Source of the DNA: Streptomyces canus
Lineage (GTDB): Bacteria; Actinomycetota; Actinomycetes; Streptomycetales; Streptomycetaceae
DNA: 64,000 bases
Direction of reading: 5' to 3'
Assembly: GCF_041435015.1 (NCBI RefSeq)
Contig: NZ_CP107989.1
Location: forward strand, 2,976,001-3,040,000
This document shows, one piece after another, positions 54,820 to 63,933 of the stretch. The translations under genes and the position numbers were made by a program. Within the stretch, counting starts at the first letter, position 1; each line of letters starts with the position of its first letter. The notes under the pieces are model-generated. The model was not told the origin of the DNA and searched no databases. It saw only the letters and a list, made by a program, of their open reading frames with translations.

Positions 54820-55619
54820 TGGCCCCGGTTCCGACGGAAGCGCCCGCGGTGCCGACACGGACGTCGGCGCCGCGGGCCCGCGCCGCACGCCGCGTGGAGC
54901 GTCTCTGCCACGCCACCGGTGTCCTCCTGGTCCTCTCCGGGCTCGCGCACCTGGTGGTGTTCGCCGTGGACGGCGGCCCCTGGGACGGGCCGGTCTCCTG
55001 GCGCAAGCCGGTGACGTTCGGGGTGTCCTTCGGGGTGACCCTGATCGCGGTCACCTGGGTCACGTCGTATCTGCGCGTCGGCCTCCGGCTGCGGACCCTG
55101 CTGCTTGCCGTCTTCGCGGCCGACTGTGTGGTGGAGGTCGGCGGCATCACCCTTCAGGCGTGGCGCGGAGTGCCCTCGCACCTCGACATGGAGACGCCCT
55201 TCGACACGGCGGTGTCCATGACGCTCGCGGTCGGCGGCGGCGTCCTGGTGGTGCTGCTGACGGTGTTCGCGGTCGCCTCCTTCCGCCACCGGCCCTCGGG
55301 CCCGGTGGGGATGGACCTCGCGGTGCGGTCCGGGTTCGCGATCCTGCTCGTCGCACTCGCCTCGGGTGCCGCGATGATCGCGCACGGTGTGGTCCTCACC
55401 CGCACCGGCCACCAGGAGGCCGCCTACCACTCGACCGCCCCGCTCAAGCCACTGCACGGCGTGAGCCTGCACGCGGTCCTGGTCCTGCCCGCACTGGCCC
55501 GGCTGCTGTCCCGCACGCCCTGGAGCGAACCGCTACGGCGACGGATCCTGTACGCGGCGATCGGCTCCTACGTCACGGCCGTCATCGGCGCCGGGGTGTG
55601 GGCCGCCCTCGCGTACTGA
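54819..55619 (+). CDS. Multi-pass membrane protein of unknown function
   Basis: A 266-residue protein with about seven TM helices ('GVLLVLSGLAHLVVFAV', 'FGVSFGVTLIAVTWVTSYL', 'LLLAVFAADCVVEVGGITLQ', 'SMTLAVGGGVLVVLLTVFAV', 'FAILLVALASGAAMIAHG', 'ILYAAIGSYVTAVIGAGVWA'). Conserved-looking loop residues include 'PVSWRKPVTFG' and 'APLKPLHGVSLHA'. I do not recognise the family. Translationally coupled to the small membrane protein before it. Confidence 0.7.
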   Translation: MAPVPTEAPAVPTRTSAPRARAARRVERLCHATGVLLVLSGLAHLVVFAVDGGPWDGPVSWRKPVTFGVSFGVTLIAVTWVTSYLRVGLRLRTLLLAVFAADCVVEVGGITLQAWRGVPSHLDMETPFDTAVSMTLAVGGGVLVVLLTVFAVASFRHRPSGPVGMDLAVRSGFAILLVALASGAAMIAHGVVLTRTGHQEAAYHSTAPLKPLHGVSLHAVLVLPALARLLSRTPWSEPLRRRILYAAIGSYVTAVIGAGVWAALAY

Positions 55620-55630
55620 ACCCGGCGCCC

Positions 55631-56884
55631 TCAGGACGAGCCGTCGCCGGATGCCTGCGTTCCCGGCCGCCGCCGCTCCCACAGCGCACGCACGCGCGCG
55701 ACCGGCGAGGGCCCCTCGCCCCGCTTCCGGTGCCCGTGGACGCGCGGGTCGTCGGTGACGTCGTACCGCTTCACGTACGCCCCCAGGAACGCCTGCAGTG
55801 TGGCGACCGCCGGGATGGCGATCAGCGCGCCGACCGCGCCGAGGAGGGCGGTGCCCGCGACGACCGAACCGAAGGCGACCGCGGGGTGGATGTCGACGGT
55901 CTTCGAGGTCAGCTTGGGCTGCAGCACGTAGTTCTCGAACTGCTGGTAGATCACCACGAAGACCAGCACCCACAGCGCGTACCAGGGATCGACCGTGAAG
56001 GCGATCAGCATGGGCAGGGCGCCCGCGAGATAGGTGCCGATGGTCGGGATGAACTGCGAGACCAGGCCGACCCAGACGGCGAGCACGGGCGCGTACGGCA
56101 CGTCCAGGGCCTGGAGCAGGACGAAGTGCGCGACGCCGGAGACGAGGGCCATCAGACCGCGCGAGTAGATGTAGCCGCCGGTCTTGTCCACGGCGATCTC
56201 CCACGCGCGCAGCACCTCGGTCTGGCGGGCGGGCGGCAGCACGGAGCAGATCGCACGGCGCAGCCGCGGGCCGTCCGCGGCGAAGTAGAACGAGAACAGC
56301 CCGATCGTCAGCAACTGGAAAAGCCCGCCGAGGACCTGGGCGGAGACGTCCAGGACGCCGGTGGCGCTGTTCTGCACGTAGTTGCGCAGCCAGTCGGAGC
56401 GCAGCAGCCCCTCCTGGACGTCCACCCGCTTCAGATCGGTGTGGAAGTGCCCGTTGATCCAGGCGATGACGGAGTCGAGGTAGTCCGGGAAGTCCTCGAC
56501 GATCTTGATGATCTGGCCCGCGAGCATGGAACCGAGCAGCGTGACGAAACCGGCGGTCACGATCAGCACCCCGAAGAAGACGAGGAAGGTCGCGAGCCCT
56601 CTGCGCACGCCGCGCGCCGCCATCTTGCTCACCGCGGGTTCGATGGCCAGGGCCAGGAAGAACGCGATGAGAATGTTGGTCAGCAGGCCTATCAGCTGGT
56701 GGAAGGCCCAATTGCCGAGCTGGAACACGGCGAAGAGGGCGAGCGCGAGCACCATGGCGCGCGGCAGCCAGCGCGGCATGCGGGCGTTCGGCCCGACGCC
56801 GTCGGCCGGGGGCCGGGTGGGCGGCGTCGTGCCGAACGGAGATGCGTGCTGGGCTGCCTGCCCGGACTCGTCAGTGGGTGCCAC
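55631..56884 (-). CDS. AI-2E family transporter (PerM/YdiK-like)
   Basis: A ~417-residue membrane protein with about eight TM helices. 'IAFFLALAIEPAVSKMAARG', 'SRGLMALVSGVAHFVLLQAL', 'QFIPTIGTYLAGALPMLIAF' and 'YQQFENYVLQPKLTSKTVDI' are AI-2E/PerM motifs. Members have been linked to export of small molecules or Na+/H+ exchange; transport of AI-2 itself is not implied. GTG 56884 is chosen because a PafBC-like promoter (56913-56891) has its -10 ending 6 nt before it; GTG 56902 would lie inside that promoter. The start is therefore tentative. Confidence 0.85.
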   Translation of the reverse strand: MAPTDESGQAAQHASPFGTTPPTRPPADGVGPNARMPRWLPRAMVLALALFAVFQLGNWAFHQLIGLLTNILIAFFLALAIEPAVSKMAARGVRRGLATFLVFFGVLIVTAGFVTLLGSMLAGQIIKIVEDFPDYLDSVIAWINGHFHTDLKRVDVQEGLLRSDWLRNYVQNSATGVLDVSAQVLGGLFQLLTIGLFSFYFAADGPRLRRAICSVLPPARQTEVLRAWEIAVDKTGGYIYSRGLMALVSGVAHFVLLQALDVPYAPVLAVWVGLVSQFIPTIGTYLAGALPMLIAFTVDPWYALWVLVFVVIYQQFENYVLQPKLTSKTVDIHPAVAFGSVVAGTALLGAVGALIAIPAVATLQAFLGAYVKRYDVTDDPRVHGHRKRGEGPSPVARVRALWERRRPGTQASGDGSS

Positions 56885-56890
56885 GGAGCA

Positions 56891-56913
56891 AGTCTCGCCC
56901 ACGCGACCGACAA
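56891..56913 (-). promoter_or_regulatory. PafBC-like promoter candidate of the AI-2E transporter
   Basis: Minus strand TTGTCGGTC, 8 nt, GAGACT. Two positions differ from tTGTCRgtg-N8-TAnnnT. The -10 ends 6 nt before GTG 56884. Confidence 0.4.
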
Positions 56914-57009
56914 TCGGCTGCCGTGCTGCGATCTTCGTGACCGGTCAGTGCCTCTTTCGTGAGATGTTCACGCGCGGTCGGCACTTCTCCTCGGAACGTC
57001 CACGGCGTC

Positions 57010-57204
57010 TCAGTGCCTCTCGCCCGGAACGTTCATGACGGTGCAGACCACGCGCCACACGTCCTTGGCGTCCCAGCCGGCGTCCAGCGCCTCGTGCACC
57101 GTGCGCCCGCCGAGCTCCGCCATCACGTGATCACGCGCGAAGGTGTCGGAGTACCCCGGACCGAAGTGTTCCGTCATCCGCTGCCAGAAGACCGTCAACC
57201 GCAT
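57010..57204 (-). CDS. DUF3046 protein
   Basis: A 64-residue cytoplasmic protein: 'MRLTVFWQRMTEHFGPGYSD' and 'LGGRTVHEALDAGWDAKDVW' are typical of DUF3046, a small actinobacterial family found next to recA-recX, as Rv2738c is in M. tuberculosis. Function unknown. The minus-strand GATACT followed by GGAGTC and ATG could serve either as a -10 (leaderless) or as an SD. Confidence 0.9.
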   Translation of the reverse strand: MRLTVFWQRMTEHFGPGYSDTFARDHVMAELGGRTVHEALDAGWDAKDVWRVVCTVMNVPGERH

Positions 57205-57271
57205 GACTCCAGTATCCCGCCCCTGAGGGTGGGCCTCGGCCGGGACCGCCTGCCGAGACCGCTTTCCGCCC

Positions 57272-57277
57272 TACGGT
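57272..57277 (+). promoter_or_regulatory. Putative -10 of a leaderless gene at 57285
   Basis: TACGGT ends 7 nt before the ATG at 57285, with no SD and no obvious -35. Confidence 0.35.
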
Positions 57278-57284
57278 CTGACGC

Positions 57285-58229
57285 ATGCCCGAAACAGGAG
57301 CTTCCCCACTCCCCCAGACGCCACCGGCGCACTCCCCGCTCTTCCGCGCCGAGCACCACGTCTGGCTCACCGCGCGTGTGCTGGAACAGCGTCTGTTCGC
57401 CTACCACTTCCTGAACGCCGCCCCCGACCCGGTGGAGACGGCACTGGAGGCGTACCGCAACGCGGACGGCGGGTACGGTCACGCGCTGGAGCCCGATCTG
57501 CGGGGCCCGGTCAGCCAGCCCCTGCACACCGGTCACGCCCTGCGGGTCCTGGACGCCGTCGGACGCTGCGGCGGACAGCGCGTGGAGCGCGTGTGTCGTT
57601 ATCTCACCTCCGTGTCCACCCCGGACGGCGCCCTCCCGGCGGTCGCTCCCGCCCAGCGCGGCTATCCGACGGCCCCCTACATGCCGGTCGTGGACGGCCC
57701 GCCGAGCGATCTGCTCACCACCGGGCCCGTGGTCGGTCTGCTGCACCGCAACGACGTGTGGCACGCCTGGCTGTTCCGGGCCACGGACTTCTGCTGGCAG
57801 GCGGTGGACTCCCTCCAGGTGTCCCACCCGTACGAGATCCAGGCCGCCGTGACCTTCCTGGACTCCGTCCCCGACCGCACGCGCGCGGAGGCGGCCGCCG
57901 GCCGCCTCGGCCGACTGGTGCGGGAGCAACGTCTGGCCGCGCTGAACCCCTCGAACCTCGACGCGTTCCCCGTCTCCTCCGGCTACGCCCCGGGCGAGCA
58001 CCACTTCCCCCACGACTACGCGAAGACGCCGGACTCGCTCGCGCGCGCGTGGTTCACGGACGCCGAGATGTCCCGTTCGCTCGACCACCTCGCGGCCGAG
58101 CAGCACGAGGACGGCGGTTGGCCGGTCCGCCGACGCCAGTGGGCACCGTCCACGGCCCTCGAAACGCGCCCCATGGTGACGATCGAGGCCCTGCGCACAC
58201 TGCGGGCGTACGGCCGCGAAGTGGGCTGA
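57285..58229 (+). CDS. Alpha/alpha-toroid (prenyltransferase-like) protein of unknown function
   Basis: A 314-residue soluble protein with repeated helical hairpins carrying QW-like endings: 'YRNADGGYGHALEPDLRG' near residue 60, 'TSVSTPDGALPAVAP' and 'EQHEDGGWPVRRRQWAPS' near 280. These resemble the repeats of squalene cyclases and prenyltransferases, but the acidic catalytic DxDD motif is absent, so it is probably not a cyclase. Conserved in streptomycetes next to recA/DUF3046 (from memory). Apparently leaderless. Confidence 0.8.
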   Translation: MPETGASPLPQTPPAHSPLFRAEHHVWLTARVLEQRLFAYHFLNAAPDPVETALEAYRNADGGYGHALEPDLRGPVSQPLHTGHALRVLDAVGRCGGQRVERVCRYLTSVSTPDGALPAVAPAQRGYPTAPYMPVVDGPPSDLLTTGPVVGLLHRNDVWHAWLFRATDFCWQAVDSLQVSHPYEIQAAVTFLDSVPDRTRAEAAAGRLGRLVREQRLAALNPSNLDAFPVSSGYAPGEHHFPHDYAKTPDSLARAWFTDAEMSRSLDHLAAEQHEDGGWPVRRRQWAPSTALETRPMVTIEALRTLRAYGREVG

Positions 58230-58299
58230 GCCGCTACGACGGCCACGCCGACACACACGCGACGGCGGCCTCTCGCGCCCCTACGCTCCGCCCCTCCGC

Positions 58300-58760
58300 C
58301 GTCACGACCCCCTGGCCGGGCCTCCGCCGTCCCGCCCCGACAGCCCGTACCTCGCCGTCACTCCCCGATGGCCTGCACCCCGCCCTCACACCCCGATGGC
58401 GCGACCTCCACCGTCACGCACCCATGGCCCGACCTCCACCGTCACGCCCGCAGGACCCGTGGCCCCACCTCTCACGCCCCGACGGCCCGCAACCCACCGT
58501 GACACCCCGATGACCCGACCTCCACCGTCACGCCCCCCTGACCTGCGCACCCCCGAAACACCCCCACGGCCCACCCTCACGTCAGGCCCCGACGGCTTCC
58601 CACACCCCGCCCTCACACCCCGATGGCGCGACCTGCGCCGTGACGACTGCACGGACTCCGGACCCGCCTCACGACCCCATGGCCCGGCCTCCACCGTCAC
58701 GCCCGCACAGGCTCCGCACCCGCCTCACGACCCCATGACCCGGGCACCCGCCATCACGCC
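58300..58760. repeat. Degenerate ~28-29-bp intergenic tandem array
   Basis: Units of the form CGATGGCCCGACCTCCACCG TCACGCCC recur; the clearest copies start at 58394, 58423 and 58509, with poorer ones at 58366, 58453, 58480, 58620 and 58675. Roughly ten or more units, interrupted and diverged. Confidence 0.75.
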
Positions 58761-58909
58761 CCACGTCAGGCCCGCAGCAGATCAACCCCGGGCAACTCGG
58801 CATACCGCCAGTGCCGCGCCCGCTCCCCGAAACCCGCCATGCACCCATTGTCACGCGGTTCCCCGCGCCCCTGAGTGGGCCAAGTACGAGGACGGACGGA
58901 CACCTCATC

Positions 58910-58945
58910 GGCGCCGCAGGCATCCCCGCTCAACCGCCGGAGGCA
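58910..58945 (+). repeat. Dispersed 36-bp repeat, copy 2
   Basis: GGCGCCGCAGGCATCCCCGC continuing to CCGGAGGCA; two C-to-T differences from copy 1. Ends 47 bp before the lhr start. Confidence 0.85.
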
Positions 58946-58963
58946 ACCCGCAGGTCAGGGGCA

Positions 58964-58986
58964 TTGTCAGTCCCCGGGTGCAGGAT
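58964..58986 (+). promoter_or_regulatory. PafBC-type DNA-damage promoter of lhr
   Basis: TTGTCAGTC (58964-58972), 8 nt, CAGGAT (58981-58986). Only the last base of the first element and the first base of the -10 differ from tTGTCRgtg-N8-TAnnnT. The -10 ends 6 nt before ATG 58993. Confidence 0.65.
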
Positions 58987-58992
58987 GGACGC

Positions 58993-61900
58993 ATGGTCAG
59001 CCCAGCACACCGAGCCCTGAACGGCTTCTCGCCCGCCACCCGCGGCTGGTTCACGGGTGCATTCGACGCGCCCACCACCGCCCAGGCCGGGGCGTGGCAG
59101 GCCATCGCAGAGGGCTCGGACGTACTCGTCGTCGCCCCCACCGGCTCCGGCAAGACCCTGGCCGCCTTCCTCGCCGCCCTGGACCAGCTGGCCTCCACAC
59201 CCCCACCCGCAGACCCCAAGAAGCGCTGCCGAGTCCTGTACGTCTCCCCCCTCAAGGCGCTCGCCGTCGACGTGGAGCGCAACCTCCGCAGCCCCCTCAC
59301 CGGCATCCGCCAGGAATCCGTCCGCCTCGGCCTCCCCGAGCCGGAGGTCAAGGTGGGCATCCGCTCCGGCGACACCCCCGCAGCGGAGCGACGAGCCCTC
59401 TCCACCCGCCCCCCGGACATCCTGATCACCACCCCGGAATCCCTGTTCCTGATGCTGACGTCGGCGACCCGCGACGCGCTCACCGGCATCGAGACAGTGA
59501 TCCTCGACGAGGTCCACGCCGTGGCCGGCACCAAGCGCGGAGCACACCTGGCCCTCTCCCTGGAGCGCCTGGACGAACTCCTCCCGAAGCCGGCCCGCCG
59601 CATCGGCCTCTCCGCCACGGTCCGCCCGGTGGACGAGATCGCCCGCTACCTCTCCCCCCAGCGCAAGGTGGAGATCGTTCAGCCGAAGTCCGGCAAGGAG
59701 TTCGACCTCTCGGTCGTGGTCCCGGTGGAAGACCTCGGTGAACTCGGCGGCTCGCCGGTCGCCGAGGGCAACGAAGCCGCGGAACGCCCCTCCATCTGGC
59801 CCCACGTGGAGGAGCGCATCACCGACCTCGTCCAGTCCCACCGCTCCACGATCGTCTTCGCGAACTCCCGCCGCCTCGCGGAACGCCTCTGCAACCGCCT
59901 CAACGAGATCGCCTACGAGCGCGCCACCGGCGAGCCCCTGGACGAACACCACGCCCCGGCCGAACTCATGGGCGGTTCAGGCGCGGCCCAGGGCGCACCC
60001 CAGGTCATCGCCCGCGCCCATCACGGCTCGGTCTCCAAGGAACAGCGCGCCCTGGTCGAGGAGGACCTCAAAGCAGGCCGCCTCCCCGCCGTGGTGGCCA
60101 CCTCCAGCCTCGAACTCGGCATCGACATGGGCGCGGTGGACCTCGTCATCCAGGTCGAGTCACCCCCGTCCGTGGCCTCCGGCCTGCAACGCGTCGGCCG
60201 CGCCGGCCACCAGGTCGGCGCGGTCTCCACCGGCGTGGTCTTCCCGAAGTACCGAGGCGACCTGGTCCAGGCAGCGGTCGTCACGGAACGCATGCGCACC
60301 GGCTCCATCGAGTCCCTCAAGGTCCCCGCCAACCCCCTGGACGTCCTCGCCCAGCAACTCGTCGCGATGACCGCGATGGACACCTGGCAGCTCGACGACC
60401 TCCTCGCCACCGTCCGAAGGGCGGCCCCGTTCGCCTCCCTCCCCGAGTCCGCCTTCACCGCGGTCCTCGACATGCTCGCCGGCCGCTACCCCTCCGACGC
60501 CTTCGCCGAACTGCGCCCGCGCGTGGTCTGGGACCGTATCGCCGGCACCATCACCGGCCGTCCCGGCGCCCAGCGCCTCGCCGTCACCTCCGGCGGCACC
60601 ATTCCCGACCGCGGCCTCTTCGGCGTCTTCCTGGCCGGCTCCGACCCCAAGAAGGGCGGCGGACGGGTCGGCGAACTCGACGAGGAGATGGTCTACGAGT
60701 CGCGCGTCGGTGACGTCTTCACGCTCGGCACCAGCTCCTGGCGCATCGAGGACATCACCCGCGACCGCGTCCTGGTCTCCCCCGCCCCCGGTGTCCCCGG
60801 CAGGCTCCCGTTCTGGAAGGGCGACCAGCTGGGCCGCCCCCTGGAGCTGGGCCGCGCGGTGGGCGCGTTCCTCCGCGAGGTCGGCTCCCTGTCCAAGGAG
60901 GACGCCCGCCTGCGCCTCCTCGCCGCGGGCCTGGACGCGTGGGCGGCGGACAACGTCCTGTCCTACCTCGACGAGCAGCGCGAAGCCTGCGGCCACGTCC
61001 CGGACGACCGCACCATCGTCGTGGAGCGTTTCCGCGACGAACTCGGTGACTGGCGGGTCGTCGTCCACTCCCCCTTCGGCGCCCAGGTCCACGCCCCCTG
61101 GGCCCTCGCCCTCGGCGCGAAGCTCTCGGAGCGGTACGGCATGGACGCCCAGGTCATGCACGCCGACGACGGCATCGTGCTTCGGCTGCCCGACGCCGAC
61201 CTGATGAGCCTCGACCTCCTCGACCGGGAGCCCAACAGGAGCGGCACGGAGTACGACGCCGAACAGGCTCCGGTGGGCGCCGCGGACGTCGTCTTCGACA
61301 AGGGCGAGGTCGACCAGGTCGTCACCGACCAGGTTGGCGGCTCGGCCCTGTTCGCCTCGCGCTTCCGTGAGTGCGCCGCCCGCGCGCTCCTGCTGCCGCG
61401 CCGCAACCCCGGCAAGCGCACCCCCTTGTGGCAGCAACGCCAGCGGGCCTCCCAACTGCTCCAGGTGGCAAGCGAGTTCGGTTCGTTCCCCATCGTCCTG
61501 GAGGCGGTCCGCGAATGCCTCCAGGACGTCTTCGACGTCCCCGGGCTCGTCGAGCTGATGGGCGACCTGGAGTCCCGCAGGGTCCGCCTGGTCGAGGTCA
61601 CCACTCCCGAGCCCTCCCCCTTCGCGCGCTCCCTCCTCTTCGGCTACGTCGCCCAGTTCCTCTACGAAGGAGACTCGCCGCTCGCCGAGCGCCGCGCGGC
61701 GGCCCTGTCGCTGGACTCCCGGCTGCTGGCCGAGCTGCTCGGCCAGGCGGAGCTGCGCGAGCTGCTCGACGCCGAGGTGCTGACCGAGCTGGAGCGGGAG
61801 CTCCAGTGGCTCGCCGAGGACCGCCGGGTGAAGGACGCCGAGGGCGTCGCGGACATCCTCCGCGTCCTCGGCCCGCTCACGGACGCCGAACTGGCCGAGC

Positions 61901-63933
61901 GGGGCGCCGAGCCGCAGTGGGCGCAGGACCTCGCCGGGGCCCGCCGCGCGATCAAGGTCCGTGTCGCCGGCGCCGACCACTGGGCGGCGATCGAGGACGC
62001 GGGCCGCCTGCGCGACGCCCTCGGCACAGCGCTGCCGGTCGGCGTCCCGGAGGCCTTCACCGAGCCGGTCAAGGACCCCCTCGGTGATCTCCTCGCGCGT
62101 TACGCCCGCACCCACGGCCCCTTCACCTCGGCGACGGTCGCCGCCCGCTTCGGGCTGGGCACGGCGGTCACCGAGGGCGCGTTGCAGCGCCTGGCCGCGA
62201 GCGGACGGGTCGTACAGGGCGAGTTCCACCCGGCGGGCATCGGCCAGGAGTGGTGCGATGCCACGGTGCTCCGCCGCCTTCGCCGCCGTTCCCTGGCGGC
62301 CCTGCGCCACGAACTCGAACCGGTGCCGCCACCGGCCCTCGCCCAGTTCCTGCCGCAGTGGCAGCACATCGGCAAGGGCCACTCCCTGCGCGGCGTCGAC
62401 GGACTGGTGCGTGCCGTCGAGCAGTTGCAGGGTGCGTCCGTGCCCGCCTCCGCCCTGGAGAAGCTCGTCCTGCCGTCACGCGTCATGAACTACACCCCGG
62501 CCATGCTCGACGAGCTCACGGCCGCCGGAGAGATCGTGTGGGCCGGAGCGGGCGCCCTGCCCGGAAAGGACGGCTGGGTCTCCCTGTACCTGGCGGACGC
62601 GGCCCCCCTCCTGTTGCCACCACCGCACCCCCTGGAGCTGACGGCCCTGCACCAGTCCGTCCTGGACGCCCTCACCGGCGGCTACGGCCTGTTCTTCCGC
62701 CAGATCGCCGACCAGGTGCGCGCCACCACCCACCCCGACGCCACCGACCCCCAACTGGCCGACGTCGTATGGGACCTGGCCTGGTCCGGGCGGCTCACCA
62801 ACGACACCCTCACCCCCATGCGCTCCCTCCTCGGCTCCGGCCGCACTGCCGGCTCCACCGCCCACCGCGCCAAACGCACGATTCCCCGTGGCCGCTACGG
62901 CTCCCTCACGGCCGCGGCCCGCCCCGCCTCCCGCACCGGCCCGCCGACCGTCGCCGGCCGCTGGTCCCTGCTCCCGCCACGCGAGCCCGATCCGACCGTG
63001 CGCGCCCACGCCCTGGCCCGCACTCTCCTTGACCGGCATGGAGTGGTCACCCGGGGAGCCGTCTCGGCGGAGGGCGTGGAGGGCGGCTTCTCGGCGACGT
63101 ATCGCATCCTCTCCGCCTTCGAGGACAGCGGTCAGGCCCGCCGCGGTTACGTCGTGGAGGGCCTCGGCGCCGCCCAGTTCGCCATGGACGGCGCGGTCGA
63201 CCGTCTCCGCGCGGTGTCCAACGCCCGCGACCGCGGGGAGCCGGTGCCGGACAGCGGCACTCCCGATCTCTGGGGTTCCGGCTCGGTACCCGAGGCACCC
63301 CACGGCCCCGCACAAGGCGACCCCGAGGCCGAGGACTGGGACTGGACCCGCGCCTTCGACGACCCCGACGGCCCCGGTCCCGAGGCAGGCCCCGGCTTCG
63401 CTTCCGATTCCCCGTCACCCGCTTCCCGCGACGAGTACATCTCACCGCGCGACTACCCACCCCAGCCCACCCCCCAGCACTGGCAAGCCACCCCCGGATA
63501 CGGTTCCGGCTTCGGCAGCCGCAGGCACCACGGCTCCGACGCCTCCCGAGCCGTGGTCCTCGCCGCCGCCGACCCCGCCAACGCCTACGGCGCCGCCCTG
63601 CCCTGGCCCGACCCCCCGACCGAGGCCGGCCACAAGCCGGGCCGCAAGGCGGGCTCCCTCGTGGTCCTCGTGGACGGCGAACTCACGCTCTATATGGAGC
63701 GCGGCGGCAAGACCCTCCTGGCCTGGCCCTCCGCCCCCGACACCGCCCCCACCGACGACCCCCGTCTGCACACAGCGGCGGAGTCCCTCGCCGCGGCCGC
63801 CAAGGCCGGTTCCCTCGGCACGGTCACGGTGGAACGCATCAACGGCACCTCGGCCCTGACCTCCCCCCTGGGCGCCCTCCTGGAAACAGCGGGCTTCATC
63901 GCCACCCCTCGCGGCCTACGTCTACGCGCGTGA
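58993..63933 (+). CDS. lhr: Large ATP-dependent helicase Lhr
   Basis: A 1646-residue superfamily 2 helicase. Lhr-core: Walker A 'VVAPTGSGKTLAAF' near 44-57, 'LYVSPLKALAVDVERN', DEVH box 'VILDEVHAVAGTKRG' near 171, 'GLSATVRPVDEIARYL', 'IVFANSRRLAERLCNRLNEI', 'ARAHHGSVSKEQRALVEEDL' and 'QRVGRAGHQVG' near 405, then winged-helix and Lhr-CTD modules. Such enzymes move 3'-5' on ssDNA and are damage-induced in mycobacteria. Near the C-terminus an acidic/Pro/Gly-rich insertion ('AEDWDWTRAFDDPDGPG', 'QPTPQHWQATPGYGSGFG') of ~90 residues interrupts the last domain. ATG 58993 is chosen because the promoter's -10 ends 6 nt upstream. Confidence 0.95.
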   Translation: MVSPAHRALNGFSPATRGWFTGAFDAPTTAQAGAWQAIAEGSDVLVVAPTGSGKTLAAFLAALDQLASTPPPADPKKRCRVLYVSPLKALAVDVERNLRSPLTGIRQESVRLGLPEPEVKVGIRSGDTPAAERRALSTRPPDILITTPESLFLMLTSATRDALTGIETVILDEVHAVAGTKRGAHLALSLERLDELLPKPARRIGLSATVRPVDEIARYLSPQRKVEIVQPKSGKEFDLSVVVPVEDLGELGGSPVAEGNEAAERPSIWPHVEERITDLVQSHRSTIVFANSRRLAERLCNRLNEIAYERATGEPLDEHHAPAELMGGSGAAQGAPQVIARAHHGSVSKEQRALVEEDLKAGRLPAVVATSSLELGIDMGAVDLVIQVESPPSVASGLQRVGRAGHQVGAVSTGVVFPKYRGDLVQAAVVTERMRTGSIESLKVPANPLDVLAQQLVAMTAMDTWQLDDLLATVRRAAPFASLPESAFTAVLDMLAGRYPSDAFAELRPRVVWDRIAGTITGRPGAQRLAVTSGGTIPDRGLFGVFLAGSDPKKGGGRVGELDEEMVYESRVGDVFTLGTSSWRIEDITRDRVLVSPAPGVPGRLPFWKGDQLGRPLELGRAVGAFLREVGSLSKEDARLRLLAAGLDAWAADNVLSYLDEQREACGHVPDDRTIVVERFRDELGDWRVVVHSPFGAQVHAPWALALGAKLSERYGMDAQVMHADDGIVLRLPDADLMSLDLLDREPNRSGTEYDAEQAPVGAADVVFDKGEVDQVVTDQVGGSALFASRFRECAARALLLPRRNPGKRTPLWQQRQRASQLLQVASEFGSFPIVLEAVRECLQDVFDVPGLVELMGDLESRRVRLVEVTTPEPSPFARSLLFGYVAQFLYEGDSPLAERRAAALSLDSRLLAELLGQAELRELLDAEVLTELERELQWLAEDRRVKDAEGVADILRVLGPLTDAELAERGAEPQWAQDLAGARRAIKVRVAGADHWAAIEDAGRLRDALGTALPVGVPEAFTEPVKDPLGDLLARYARTHGPFTSATVAARFGLGTAVTEGALQRLAASGRVVQGEFHPAGIGQEWCDATVLRRLRRRSLAALRHELEPVPPPALAQFLPQWQHIGKGHSLRGVDGLVRAVEQLQGASVPASALEKLVLPSRVMNYTPAMLDELTAAGEIVWAGAGALPGKDGWVSLYLADAAPLLLPPPHPLELTALHQSVLDALTGGYGLFFRQIADQVRATTHPDATDPQLADVVWDLAWSGRLTNDTLTPMRSLLGSGRTAGSTAHRAKRTIPRGRYGSLTAAARPASRTGPPTVAGRWSLLPPREPDPTVRAHALARTLLDRHGVVTRGAVSAEGVEGGFSATYRILSAFEDSGQARRGYVVEGLGAAQFAMDGAVDRLRAVSNARDRGEPVPDSGTPDLWGSGSVPEAPHGPAQGDPEAEDWDWTRAFDDPDGPGPEAGPGFASDSPSPASRDEYISPRDYPPQPTPQHWQATPGYGSGFGSRRHHGSDASRAVVLAAADPANAYGAALPWPDPPTEAGHKPGRKAGSLVVLVDGELTLYMERGGKTLLAWPSAPDTAPTDDPRLHTAAESLAAAAKAGSLGTVTVERINGTSALTSPLGALLETAGFIATPRGLRLRA

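Larger units (their letters stand above)
58230..58992. other. 763-bp gap upstream of lhr, repeat-rich
   Basis: No gene is supported although open frames run through it on both strands. It holds a degenerate tandem array (58300-58760), a reverse copy of the common GCGGTTCCCCGCGCCCC element (58854-58870), the second 36-bp dispersed repeat and the lhr promoter. Confidence 0.65.

Noticed and set aside
58396..58992. Extension of lhr by ~199 codons upstream
   Set aside because: The extension is made of intergenic repeat units, has no SD, and would include the promoter; ATG 58993 fits the -10 and the Lhr N-terminus.
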